Shown piece after piece: positions 51,931-61,804 of a DNA stretch of 64,000 nucleotides. The stretch is from positions 310,001-374,000 of the forward strand of contig JAHWDD010000013.1 of NCBI GenBank assembly GCA_023897205.1. The letters are read 5' to 3'. Source of the stretch: Exophiala sp. HKRS030. Its lineage: Eukaryota > Ascomycota > Eurotiomycetes > Chaetothyriales > Herpotrichiellaceae. A model generated the notes under the pieces. It worked only from the letters and a program-made list of their open reading frames with translations, was not told the origin of the DNA and did no database searches. Numbering within the stretch: position 1 is the first letter of the stretch; every line of letters begins with the position of its first letter. The translations under genes and the position numbers were made by a program.

Positions 51931-54032
51931 ATGGCTCCGTCTGCGATCATCGAGCCTCCGACTCCTAAGGAGCTCTTCAAGGTCGAAAATGCCCCTCTCG
52001 CCTACCGAAATGATACTTGGAAAAAGCCCGTTGCCGATGATTACATGTATGCGTTCAAGTACAATTTCCCACTACCAACGTATGCCGATAGCAAGGATAT
52101 CCTCGATTTCACCGAAGGCGGCGAGAAGAGTCGCGAGGAAATTGCCGATCGTTTCGTAAAACAGTTGGAACAGGTCATCCAAAGCCGTGATTCCCAAGCA
52201 TTTGCCGACTTGTTCTTGAACTGTGGTAAATCGAACGTCCTTGTCTCATCATTATTCTTGACTCTAACCTTCCTCCCACAGGAGTATGGAGAGACAAAGT
52301 GTCTTTCACTTGGGACTATCGTTCCTTCAACACGCCGAAAAACATAGAAAAGGCAGCTTGGGATCTTTTCCCTCGCACGCCAACCCGCAACTACAAGCTG
52401 ATCGAACCCGCCCCGTCGATCCAGCGGCCATACCCTGATATCGCCTGGCTGCAAATCGTATATTCTTTCGAGACCAACCTCGTCGGCGCAACTGGTGTCT
52501 TGAACCTTATCAAAACAACCGATGGTTTCAAGATCTGGACGCTTCATACCGCTATCGAGAGCCTTATCGGCCACCCAGAAGTGCCCAACAGGGATGGCCA
52601 CATGACTGGAGACAAGTCCTGGCACAACCAGAGGATCGAGGATGACAACCTGGAAGGCGTCGAGCCTCAAGTCCTTGTGATTGGTGGAGGTCACTGGTAA
52701 GTTACATTCCGTATCCTCGATGTATCATGCTAAGATTCTGTCTGTGGCCTTCATATGGCTGCTCGACTCAAGGCCCTCGGCATCGACGCCCTTGTGGTTG
52801 AGCGCAACAAGCGGATCGGCGACAACTGGCGCAACCGATACGAATATCTCTCCCTCCATCTTCCTCATTGGGCCGATCATTTTCCCTACTTCCCTTATCC
52901 CGACCACTGGCCAACATATACCCCAGCCGGGAAGATGGGTGATTGGCTTGAATGGTATGCGAGTGCTATGGAGCTAACCACGTGGACTGACAGTTCCGTG
53001 GTGGGAGCTTCACAATCCAGCACGGGTGAGTGGGAGGTGACGGTTGAACGTGGGACGAAAGACAACAAGTATACGCGGACTTTTCATCCCGCGCACGTTG
53101 TCGTTGCCACATCTCTTGCTGGTGTGCCCTTCACCCCAAACATCCCCGGCATGGACAAGTTCAAGGGCACCGTCCGGCACTCGACCCAGCATGACTCCGC
53201 CCGTGAGTGGGTCGGCAAGAAGGTTCTTGTCGTGGGAACGTCTTCTTCCGGCTTCGATACAGCATACGATTTTGCTCGTCGCAGCATCGATGTCACTCTC
53301 CTTCAGAGGTCGCCTGCGTACCTGATGTCCTTGGAAGAATCGGTTCCGAGGGTAAGTCATGATCCACCTGCGCAGCGCCACCCATATTTACTAAATCTAT
53401 GTTTCCAGATTCTCGCTCCTCTTTACGAGCCCAAAGACCACAAACCACCAAATATCGAAAATGCAGATCGACTGAATTACAGTATGCCCGTCGGTCCAGC
53501 GGAAGAGCTGAATCGCCGAGTGGCCCGAGACATCTGGAACGCCGACGTAGAACTGATTGCCAATATGGAAAGGGCCGGTTTCCGTGTCTGGAGAGGTCAA
53601 CGTGACACCGGTTCTCATACTCTTGGGTACACCAAGAACGGAGGCTTCTATTTCGATGCCGGTGCTTGCCAGGCGATCATCAATGGCAAGATCAAAGTCG
53701 AGCAAGGGTACCCGATCGCTTTCACCGAAAACAGTATCGTACTGAACGGCGACCGAGAGCAACAATACGATCTAGTCGTGTTGGCCACCGGATTTTCCAA
53801 TACTATCGATTCGGTCCGCAATATCCTTGGTGATGAGATCGCAGATCAATGTAACCCAATTTGGGGTATGGATGAGGAAGGCGAACTCAATACGGCGTGG
53901 AAAACCAGCGGTGTTCCTGGTCTATGGCTAATGGTGGGGACTTTGCAACATGGTAGATATCACTCGAAGAAATTGGCCCTTAGGATCAAGGCGATACTGG
54001 AAGGCGTGGCTCCTGAGCCATATCTAGAATAG
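51931..54032 (+). CDS. Flavin-containing (FAD/NADPH) monooxygenase with N-terminal extension
   Basis: Predicted exons 51,931-52,225; 52,282-52,696; 52,745-53,351; 53,409-54,032, i.e. 1,941 nt, 646 aa. The enzyme inserts oxygen into a small nucleophilic or carbonyl substrate using FAD and NADPH. Residues 1 to about 225 form an extension that may be an NTF2/SnoaL-like domain, as in a fungal FMO group (inferred). It is followed by the FAD Rossmann motif GGGHCG (233-238). The FMO/BVMO-type signature FKGTVRHSTQ follows at about 375. The NADPH Rossmann motif GTSSSG is at 401-406, with the LATGFSN segment near the end. Introns 1 (56 bp) and 3 (57 bp) are GT-AG. Intron 2 needs a TG acceptor (separate feature). 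ATG 51,931 has a good context (TCAAATGG) downstream of a TATA box; the frame upstream has no ATG. The gene is divergent from the AKR. Related families include YUCCA-type and Baeyer-Villiger enzymes, so the substrate is open. Confidence 0.85.
52697..52744 (+). other. FMO intron 2: GT donor, TG acceptor (non-canonical)
   Basis: 48 bp. The donor GTAAGT is perfect, and the branch-like sequence ATGCTAAG (52,727-52,734) lies about 11 nt before the inferred 3' end. Only splicing to TG at 52,743-52,744 restores GGGHCGL and the following frame. The single AG in reach (CTAAG) is inside the branch site and would create an immediate TGA codon. An assembly error, or a real splice-site mutation, could also explain this. 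Confidence 0.55.
53352..53408 (+). other. FMO intron 3: in-frame, retainable 57-bp intron
   Basis: GTAAGT donor and TTTCCAG acceptor. The length is divisible by three and there is no stop, so retention would add 19 residues between the VPR and ILAP segments. Splicing is the default expectation because the family has no insert there. Confidence 0.75.
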
Positions 54033-54761
54033 ATTGGAATGCTGTTTTCTTCATCATATCTTGATATTCTCTTGTCCTTTAATCAAGTCTCCATTGACCA
54101 AAAAGTTTAATCTGCTTCGTAATAACTGGATGAAGTTTGCGTCGCCCCAGGAGATTGGAGTCTTGATATTGTGAGGACGATGGTATGAATGTCGCTGTTC
54201 GTGATTCTTGAGCGCTCCTGAGTTCTATATGTAGGTGTACTTTGGTTTCATGTTTTCTTTCTGAAATGTAAGGCATGTATAGCATCTAAGGAAAAGGATT
54301 CCGTAGTATATGCTTACGCGCCAATCCTGTCTCCTCATACCCTAGGCGTCTTGATGGTCGGACACCTGAGAAGTGACAACTCGGCTACACCTTGTCCATT
54401 ACCCGGGAACATGTGGTATCAATCTAACAAAGGGATTCAAGAATAAGAAGCAGGGGAGAAGGCATTGCTAAGTCTTGACTATAGGAGCTTTTTGCATGTT
54501 GATTGGAAAAGATTGAGATTGATTTTGGGTTGGATACTGCATAAACCACTTCAATTCATCTTTGAATGTGAAAGGTGGGATAATATCAAATAGCTTTAAA
54601 TTTCGCATCATTCGCGAATTCATTCCATCTGTGCAACCAGTCTTCCTCCGTGAATCCATGATTCATTTTCCCTATAGTGCTCGTAAAAGCTAAACAATCC
54701 TAAAGCTCGTACTCATTCTCTACCATGTTGGAAGTTGGGGCGAGCGAAGTGTCCATTAAAC
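54033..54761. other. Convergent intergenic region, nothing recognised
   Basis: 729 bp between the stops of the FMO (+) and the transporter (-). It must contain both 3' untranslated regions. Two small minus-strand frames (54,079-54,285 and 54,468-54,659) have no recognisable domain and are not called. Confidence 0.6.
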
Positions 54762-56647
54762 TCAATGACCCACGGCTCTGGTCCTGGGTTGGTTCTTGAG
54801 GCGCTCTTTGATCTCCTGCTTCTTTTCCTTTCTCAACTGTCTTGCATACTTGACACCAAAGCCATGTTGGAAAACTTCGCCAATCTCTTCGAGGTTCAAG
54901 CCCGACACTTCAGGGTAGAACAGAATGATCAAGATCCAGCCGATGCCGCAGATGGCAGCATAGAAACCAAAAGCGCCGGATGGGGTCATGCCCTTCATCA
55001 TGGACAAAAAGGTCGAAGAGACGATGATGTTGGACCCCCAACACGAGCAGGTTAGCCACATGGTACCAGTGGCGCGGACTTCCATGGGGAAGAAGTCGGT
55101 GCTCATCCACGCGGTATTGCCGACGGACACGCCGTAGAAGAAGACAAACCATATGATGAAGACAAGCACCACGATGGCTGGTGGAGTGACTTTGGTTGCT
55201 TGGAGCTCGAGAGTGTGCGTGTCAACCGGAATGAAACTGAAGGCCACCGCTACCGCAATCAGACCGGCCGACATACCCCAAACGGTCGAAACTAGGACAC
55301 GGCGACGTCCAATTGGGTCGACGCACATCATGTTGATCCATGTCATCACAAAGTTGGTGCCGGAAACGACTAGACCGATGGCCACGGGGTTGGAGAAACC
55401 AACCAGCGCGAAAAGTGTCGAAGAATAGTACATGAGTGTATTGAACCCGGACATCTGCGAGATGACCATGAGACCGCAGGCGCAGACAAGAGCGCGGAAA
55501 TTGGCTGGATTGGTGTGCAGCTGCTTAATTTTACCCCAGCGGGATTGGTTCTCGTTGAGCTCTTTGACTTCCTCGCATGCAGCAGCAATGACGGCTGCTT
55601 TGGCGCGGACTTGCTCGGCACTGGCGCCCTTGTAGATCTTTGCGAGCACGGCTTCAGCCTCTGCGATCTTGCCGTGGTAGATCAATTGACGTGGAGACTC
55701 GGGGCAGAAGGGCAACAGACAGGCCAGGAGGATCGCCGGGACACCTCCAAGGCCAACCATGTAGCGCCAACCATTAGGACTAGGATCGTCAGAATACAAA
55801 GGTGGTGCAATTGTGTTCGCGGCGTCAGACTTACACATGTGCAAACGCGGCTCCAATGCCATAGCTTATGACTTGACCGCCGGTAATTGACATATTGTTC
55901 AGGCCAATAAGTCGACCACGAACCTTGGTAGGAGCGATCTCGGCAACGTAGAGGGGTACGACCATGGCAGCTGAGCCCACGCCGAACCCAACCACCAATC
56001 TTCCGACGGACATCTGAGCAATAGTGTACGCGGCTGCCTGTAGGAGAGCTCCCACAGTGAAGAGAACACAGCCGACGTAGATTGCAATCTTGCGACCATA
56101 CTGTGATTTGAAATGTCAGAAGCTGCTTTCAAGTGTGGTAAAGGGAAGATGCTACCTTGTCGGCGGTCAAACCTGCTATGATTGAACCAATAAAGGCACC
56201 ACCGGAACAAAGAGACGTGATCAATTCCTTCTCGCTCGATGTGACTGGACGATTGTTCAAATCGCTGTGCAGGTACACCAAGACGGCAGAAATGATACCA
56301 GTATCGTAGCCAAAAAGGGAGCCTGCAATGGACGCGGTGGCCGAGATAAGCCAGACGTACCATGACACGGCAATGTCGTCAATGTCCTGGGTTGAGTCAT
56401 CGTCGTTGACTTCCACGTGAGTTGAGTCAGGAAAGACCATGGCCAAGTTGGCCTTGTCGAAGCTCCTTCTAATGGAATCTCGGCGACTGCCAGGTGCAGA
56501 TGCCGAGTTGCGGCGGTCGAAGGAGGCTCTCATCGCGCTGTCTGGTCGAAGGCTGCTACGGCCGACCTGGTTGGTTTCCATGTGTTCGAACTTTCTGCTC
56601 TTCTCCTGGACGGCTTGCTCAAAAGCCATATGATCTCGATTAGCCAT
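54762..56647 (-). CDS. MFS transporter, sugar/myo-inositol (ITR1-like) type
   Basis: Three exons: 56,647-56,156; 56,100-55,835; 55,779-54,762 (1,776 nt, 591 aa). Both introns are 55 bp, GT-AG. It is a plasma-membrane importer, probably a proton symporter, of the major facilitator sugar family. About 90 cytosolic N-terminal residues precede TM1. GYDTGIISAVLV in TM1, ADKYGRK after TM2, GRLVVGFGVG, VPLYVAEIAP, KVRGRL, ITGGQV, the PESPRQL motif and DPIGRRR in the second half are all sugar-porter signatures. The layout VPLYVAEIAP...ITGGQV is especially like fungal myo-inositol transporters, so I favour inositol or a similar polyol; hexose or quinate cannot be excluded. The N-terminus is rich in Arg-Arg-x-Ser sites (RRNS 45-48, RRDS 55-58, RRSF 60-63), possible kinase targets. 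The ATG is the first in frame. It lies between the FMO and P450 genes. Confidence 0.88.
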
Positions 56648-57470
56648 CTTTTGCGTTAAGTGTTGTGCAAACGTATGAAGATAATTTGTAAGAAGCCCGG
56701 GAGATTTGTTGGCTTGGCGACTAGGTTCTGCGCTTGAGAAGCTTGGCCGTTGCGACGACTGAGTCGGAGGAGCACAAAGTCGTATTATATAGGCGTGAGG
56801 AAGATACTTTGAAGAGTTCCCGGCAGGGAAGTGCCCATGGGGTTGAAGGTTGCTCTAGATCGGAAAGACCGTTACATGCGTGTAATGATGTAGAGGTAAG
56901 GTCATTCCAAAGCTACGGCCAAATGCCGACCAATCTGTGCTCGTGGCAAGATTGATTTCCGTCGCTCTACGTGACCAAATCATCTGTGTGGGAATCCTAC
57001 GGCGTTTGTGGCGAAGTTGGAAGATCCGGGGTGTTGACTGGCCACTGTCTAGAGTGACAACACAGACATGTAGAGGGAGGAATGTTCGGCGAGTAGATTC
57101 CTGCGAAGCTGGTAAAGGGTCTGGGGCTCCGAACTTGACATCAAACTGTGGGGGCAAGCCAGCGAGGGAATGAAGCCCAACTTGGACGAATGGAACCCAC
57201 TTCAAGGGCTTCGGCGAGCTCGACCAGTTCAAGTTGCTACTCCGTACGGGGCTGGACTCCATCCATGGAACAACAAGCGGGTAAAAAGTTGCCACAGCGT
57301 TGTTCCAGCACGCCAGTGTAGGCACGTAGTCAAGCTGGTCATCAATTTGATTCAGTCACTTGATTATAGTGAATATGTAAAGCATGGCTACGGTATCAAC
57401 TCCTCATCAACAAAAGGTGCAGAAACATCTCGCAAGACGCTGACCTCAGATTTCGTGCACCTCCAGCAAA
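56648..57470. promoter_or_regulatory. Transporter promoter and P450 3' flank
   Basis: 823 bp upstream of the transporter and downstream of the P450 (both minus). It holds CGG/CCG pairs, notably CGGAAAGACCG (56,861-56,871, N5 spacing) and a CGG-N7-CCG (56,916-56,928). Both could be Zn(II)2Cys6 sites of unusual spacing. GC-rich SYGGRG-like words (CCGGGG and GTGGGG, about 57,030 and 57,150) resemble carbon-catabolite repressor sites. An open frame at 56,855-57,325 (minus) has no protein-like features. Confidence 0.45.
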
Positions 57471-59036
57471 TTAAGCTTCCTCAATGCACTTTCTCCTCCA
57501 CACCTTGAGTGGCATGGGCCCTGGAGACAAGTTAAAGTTCTCTCTCCTCGTAGGCTCCCATTCTGGATGAGGGAGAGCAAACTCGTAGCGATGAAGTAGT
57601 GATGCCAGCAGCACCATCTGCTCCAAATAGCTAATGTTTCTACCAATGCATCCTCTTGCACCCGCCGAGAAAGCAATGAAAAATGGCTGCAAATTTTTCC
57701 CCTCCTCACCCATCCATCTGTCGGGGTTATACATCTCTGAGTCGGGGAAGACATCGGCATCCCTGTGGGCGACATAAGAAGAAATTGAGACTGTGGTATT
57801 GCCGGGAATGTATTCCTCAACCACCGCAGCACCCTCGGGTGGCGTCTTACGAGGAAGGCCAAAGGTGGTGGGTGGAAATAGTCGCATGCTCTCATCCAAA
57901 CAGGCTCGCAGGTAAGGGAGGTGCTTGACCTTGTCGTAGGGAGCAACGACCTCGTCCTCGTCCAGAGTACCATCAATCTCTTCACGAAGGTTCTGCAAAC
58001 ATCGAGGGTTCTTCAGCAGCAAGTACATGACATTGTTCATGGCGATAGCGGTCGTATCGGAACCCGCATTCATCATGATGCTGACTTCAGCAACCATTTC
58101 ACCCCATTCTAGGTCATTGGGACCACCATATTTGTCGAACAAAAGGGCAGAGAAAAAGTCGTTAAGCTTCTCACCAGCCTGAAATCTCTTGAAACGTGTC
58201 GTCGCCCGGTTGCGGACGATGCCATCCCAGTCTTTATTGAGGCCCCATTTTCGACGATATGTCGGTGACACTAGTTTGCTGATGCGGACCAGCGTTTCGA
58301 ACCATTTATACGACCAGACTAAATTCGACTGAGCCCAAGCGGTGGCATGCAAACATTCTCTAAAATGGACTTGCTTCAATGTGCCGTCAGGACCCTCTGA
58401 GGTGACCAAATCATCGCCACGCTCGAGAAACCCAAGGTCCTCACTAAGTCCAATATTGGCAATTGCGCAGACAGTGAAGAGGTTGGTCCACATTCGATAG
58501 TCTACCGTTTGGTCTTCTGGCGACGGGAGGTCTCCTGCAGCCAATGGTTCGGTGCATCGATCATCGAACGACTTGATCAGTCGACTTGTGACATCAGCCA
58601 CCTTGTGCTCCCAACCCTCGAGATTTTTGATGGCATAGGCACTCGACAGCATTTTCCTCTTGCGGGCGTGCTCGGGCCTGTCAACGACATCCGCCAGATG
58701 GTAATGGGTGCCTGCCAGCACGTCGTACATTGTGTCTTTGATGCATTTTGTGTTGTGCCCATAAATATCCTTGATGGCTTCCTTCTTGCTGAAAGATAGA
58801 GAGTTCGGCCCAATGCGAATAACGGGGTGTTTCTTGTGGGCGTTGAGTAAAGTCTGAGATCGAAATCCTTTGTGTGCCTCGTATATGAATGGGAGATCCG
58901 AGATACCAGAAAGTATCGACAAGGTCGGATATTTGCGGAGACCTTTGGGGTCACGGAAGTAGTTGATGAGAGGAACAAGGACAAGGTAGCCAAATGCAGC
59001 CGCAGCCGTGACAACAGAAAAGAAGTAACCCAGCAT
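57471..59036 (-). CDS. Cytochrome P450 monooxygenase (microsomal, class II)
   Basis: Single exon, 521 aa, full length for a microsomal P450. It hydroxylates or otherwise oxidises an organic substrate with O2 and electrons from an NADPH reductase. The hydrophobic N-terminal anchor (about residues 5-25) and the basic/proline region after it point to the ER membrane. The I-helix oxygen motif AGSDTT, the K-helix ESMR (ExxR), the PDRW segment and the heme-binding FSAGARGCIG with Cys463 are all present. The general look (AHKK...IRIGPNSLSF, YGHNTKCIKD, EHARKRKMLSSAY) is of the fungal benzoate/phenylacetate-hydroxylase-like superfamily clans, but I do not recognise a specific CYP family. It is divergent from a P450 reductase gene 605 bp away, strongly suggesting co-expression. 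No intron was needed, unusual but not rare for fungal P450 genes. Confidence 0.92.
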   Translation of the reverse strand: MLGYFFSVVTAAAAFGYLVLVPLINYFRDPKGLRKYPTLSILSGISDLPFIYEAHKGFRSQTLLNAHKKHPVIRIGPNSLSFSKKEAIKDIYGHNTKCIKDTMYDVLAGTHYHLADVVDRPEHARKRKMLSSAYAIKNLEGWEHKVADVTSRLIKSFDDRCTEPLAAGDLPSPEDQTVDYRMWTNLFTVCAIANIGLSEDLGFLERGDDLVTSEGPDGTLKQVHFRECLHATAWAQSNLVWSYKWFETLVRISKLVSPTYRRKWGLNKDWDGIVRNRATTRFKRFQAGEKLNDFFSALLFDKYGGPNDLEWGEMVAEVSIMMNAGSDTTAIAMNNVMYLLLKNPRCLQNLREEIDGTLDEDEVVAPYDKVKHLPYLRACLDESMRLFPPTTFGLPRKTPPEGAAVVEEYIPGNTTVSISSYVAHRDADVFPDSEMYNPDRWMGEEGKNLQPFFIAFSAGARGCIGRNISYLEQMVLLASLLHRYEFALPHPEWEPTRRENFNLSPGPMPLKVWRRKCIEEA

Positions 59037-59641
59037 CCTGAGCTGAACGTATATTGGAAGGAAGACAAGGTGATTTCGTGATGATCCGACTGGATTCCAA
59101 GAGCAGGGGCAATCTATATCCTCTCAGTGGCACACAACCTTCCCGCCCTGGCCGAGAGACCAGATCACGTTTTCATATCTCCATTACCTACAATCGGGGC
59201 AGATGTCGCAAAAATAGAAGGCTGATCCACCTCCACAGGGACCTGGGAGTTCACACCGCAAATGACAGACCTGCATGGATCTTCCCCGGGCTAGCGCTTT
59301 CTCAAGAGGGGTAGTTTTCCGCCGAGGGTTGCCAACCGTATCTATTTAGAAACACACGCCGGGATATCCCGCCGAAGGGTTCATGTCCTCCCTCTCTTTC
59401 TCTTCTAGACCCCCCTTGGAGGTTACTTTCGCCGGCCCCAGGGGATCAGCTTCAGAGTTGCTGCTGTGCAAGCGTGGCGTCTGTGGATAAACATGTCCAA
59501 CCAAAGCTCACAGCGACGCCTCGGACTTGGGATTGCGGCGCCACACCTGGACCACAGAATATATGACAATGGATTCTCAAGCAGGACACAAAAGTAAAAG
59601 AAGCATCTTTCTCCCAACAGCGGTCTGCAAGTTGGACAAGA
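59037..59641. promoter_or_regulatory. Divergent promoter between P450 and P450 reductase
   Basis: 605 bp between the two ATG codons. It contains a perfect 12-bp palindrome of CGG-N6-CCG type at 59,360-59,371 and two near-identical words, CCGCCGAGGGTT (59,319-59,330) and CCGCCGAAGGGTT (59,369-59,381), the second overlapping the palindrome edge. The shared promoter would coordinate the oxygenase and its reductase. Confidence 0.65.
59360..59371. promoter_or_regulatory. CGG-N6-CCG palindrome, candidate Zn(II)2Cys6 operator
   Basis: CGGGATATCCCG is its own reverse complement, with inverted CGG half-sites six bases apart, a standard architecture for binuclear-cluster dimers. It lies in the P450/CPR divergent promoter, about 270 bp before the CPR ATG and 324 bp before the P450 ATG. 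The regulator gene starting right of 61,999 is the obvious candidate binder (inferred). Confidence 0.6.
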
Positions 59642-61804
59642 ATGTCGTTCACACTGGTAGAGTTCAGCAGACTGGCTCGGCTCCCAGAACTCCTTCGGCA
59701 ATTGATCAAGAATCCCGGACTAGATGACCTTCTCATACTCGCGATCTTGCTCGCCGGCAGCATCACATATTTTGGGTGCGGCATAATATGGGACAAGCCC
59801 GATCCATATCACTACAAGTGGTTCGAAAGGCCTCAAGCTGGCGCCTCAGTCCCAGGTGCCGCCACCAAAGCTACACGGAATATCGCACAATCGCTTGCCG
59901 AAACAGGTCATCAAGCGGTTATCTTCTGGGGTTCTCAGTCTGGCACCGCAGAAGGCTTCGCACATCGCCTAGCAAGAGATTTCCACGGCCGCCTCAAGCT
60001 CGAAGTGTTAGTGGCCGATGTCTCGGACTATGATCATCACACCATCGCCGAATTATCTGAGTCTCAGTATGCCATCTTCATCATGTCCACATACGGCGAA
60101 GGCGATCCCAGCGACAATTCTACCAGCTTTCTGAGTTGGCTACAATCAAAACCTCAAGTGTCATTTGCCAATCTGAGGTACGCCGCTTTCGGCTGCGGGA
60201 ACAGCAACTACAAGCGCTACAATGCAGTGATCGACACCGTCGTTGCTTCGCTGCAAGGCCTCGGGGCTCAGAAGATCCTTCCTGTGGGAAAAGCCGACGA
60301 GGCCCAAGGTAGTACGGACGAAGATTTCATGGAGTGGAAAACGAGCTTGCTCCACGAGTTTTGCACCCAGCTAGGTCTCACCGAGTCTGAACCGGTATAC
60401 GAGCCAGCGATAAAAATCGTCTTCGACGAGTCCATCGACTCGAGCGGCATCTACTTGGGCGAACCCCTGAAACAATCTTCCACCGAAGTCTCGACCGGGC
60501 CATCGACCGCAATAGTTCCCTTGCCGATAACTTCAGCTCAAGAGCTTCTCAGTGACACGTCAGAAATGCGCAGCTGCCTGCATCTCGAAATTAACCTGTC
60601 CGAGCACCCAGAAGTCAAATACAAGACAGGCGATCACCTAGCCGTCCGGCCGATCAATCCGATCTCTGAGGTTAAGGCACTTGTCGATGTCCTAGGTCTC
60701 AGGGGCCGCGAGGACATCCCTATCATGATTCAACGTTCTGAATCGACCTCTGAAAAGCTCAACCTACCGTCCCCAACCACGATATCTGCGCTCTTCAGCC
60801 ATTATCTCGAGATCTGTGCGCCTGTCTCTCGCGAGACGGTCATGTCCCTAGCACAGATCGCCAGCTCCTCTTCTGCAAAGGATCAGCTCCTAGCCCTGGC
60901 CTCGGACAAGAGTGTCTTTTCTGCATTCTTGGCCAAAACACACATTACCTTCAATCGGCTTCTGAGACATATCCAGGGCGTTGATCCTAGCGCCAGTTGG
61001 TCTAGCCTCCCCCTATCTTTTGTCATTGAGTCGCTCCGGCCGATGCAATCTCGCTATTATTCCATCTCCAGCTCAAGCATAACATCACCCCGGCGTGCTG
61101 CCATCACAGTTGCCAACAATCCAAAGCCTCTGCTTGGAGAAAAAGCCACTTTCATCCCCGGATTGGCAAGCACATACCTCTCCACTTTCACATCGGATGG
61201 CCCTTCACCCCTCAGTGCGCTCTACCCGCGCATTGTCAACCCGAGCCTGCCAATAACGACAAACTCGGCATCAACAAGTATTCTTCATGCCTCGATCCGG
61301 CATTCCACATTCAAGCTACCTGCGTCATTGAGTCTCCCAATCATCATGGTTGCAGCCGGCACAGGCATTGCTCCATTCCGTGCCTTCATACATGAGCGCG
61401 CTCGTCTCGCACGGCTCCAGGGTCACAGGGGCCCTGTCGGCCGGATGATCCTGATTTTTGGCTGCCGACATCCGGACCAGGACCTCTTGTACAAGGAGGA
61501 CTTGGAGCAGTTGCAATCGAGCCTGCCGGGGCTGGAGATTGTATATGCATTCTCGCGCGTGGAAGGTCAGAAGAAGGTCTACGTTCAGGACCGCGTGGCC
61601 GAGCGACAAGATGATTTGGTTGACATGCTCCTCAAAGAGGATGCAGCCTTGTATCTCTGTGGATCGGCGGCCATGGCCCGAGAAGTTGGCAAGCGGCTCG
61701 GCGAAGGAGTCAAAGAGGCAAGATCATATGATGATGACAGGTTGAACAATTGGAGGAAAGAGAGAAAGCGACTGAAAAGATGGCAGGAAGATGTTTGGGG
61801 ATGA
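59642..61804 (+). CDS. NADPH-cytochrome P450 reductase
   Basis: Single exon, 720 aa. It moves electrons from NADPH through FAD and FMN to microsomal P450s. A membrane anchor lies at about residues 29-48 after a longer-than-usual lumenal head. FMN-domain motifs are GSQSGTAEG (97-105), STYGEGDPSDN (149-159) and FGCGNSNYKRYN. The FAD site is RYYSISSS (471-478) and the NADPH site AAGTGIAPFRAF (571-582), followed by FGCRHPDQDLLY, YVQDRV and LCGSAAMA. The chain ends EDVWG, keeping the penultimate Trp that stacks on FAD. All cofactor motifs look intact. FGCGNSNYKRYN differs from the FGLGNxTYExxN form of housekeeping fungal CPRs, so this looks like a second, pathway-specific paralogue. It is divergent from the P450, the likely partner. 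Confidence 0.93.
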   Translation: MSFTLVEFSRLARLPELLRQLIKNPGLDDLLILAILLAGSITYFGCGIIWDKPDPYHYKWFERPQAGASVPGAATKATRNIAQSLAETGHQAVIFWGSQSGTAEGFAHRLARDFHGRLKLEVLVADVSDYDHHTIAELSESQYAIFIMSTYGEGDPSDNSTSFLSWLQSKPQVSFANLRYAAFGCGNSNYKRYNAVIDTVVASLQGLGAQKILPVGKADEAQGSTDEDFMEWKTSLLHEFCTQLGLTESEPVYEPAIKIVFDESIDSSGIYLGEPLKQSSTEVSTGPSTAIVPLPITSAQELLSDTSEMRSCLHLEINLSEHPEVKYKTGDHLAVRPINPISEVKALVDVLGLRGREDIPIMIQRSESTSEKLNLPSPTTISALFSHYLEICAPVSRETVMSLAQIASSSSAKDQLLALASDKSVFSAFLAKTHITFNRLLRHIQGVDPSASWSSLPLSFVIESLRPMQSRYYSISSSSITSPRRAAITVANNPKPLLGEKATFIPGLASTYLSTFTSDGPSPLSALYPRIVNPSLPITTNSASTSILHASIRHSTFKLPASLSLPIIMVAAGTGIAPFRAFIHERARLARLQGHRGPVGRMILIFGCRHPDQDLLYKEDLEQLQSSLPGLEIVYAFSRVEGQKKVYVQDRVAERQDDLVDMLLKEDAALYLCGSAAMAREVGKRLGEGVKEARSYDDDRLNNWRKERKRLKRWQEDVWG

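Noticed and set aside
52697..52733. Alternative FMO intron 2 ending at the AAG at 52,733
   Set aside because: Joining after CTAAG gives TG+A, an immediate stop, and places the acceptor inside the branch-site sequence. Upstream donors that rescue the frame would destroy the GGGHCG FAD motif.
54079..54659. Two small minus frames between FMO and transporter
   Set aside because: Short, low-complexity, within expected 3' untranslated regions.
56855..57325. 156-codon minus frame upstream of the transporter
   Set aside because: No recognisable domain, no ATG context of note, and it lies where the transporter promoter must be.
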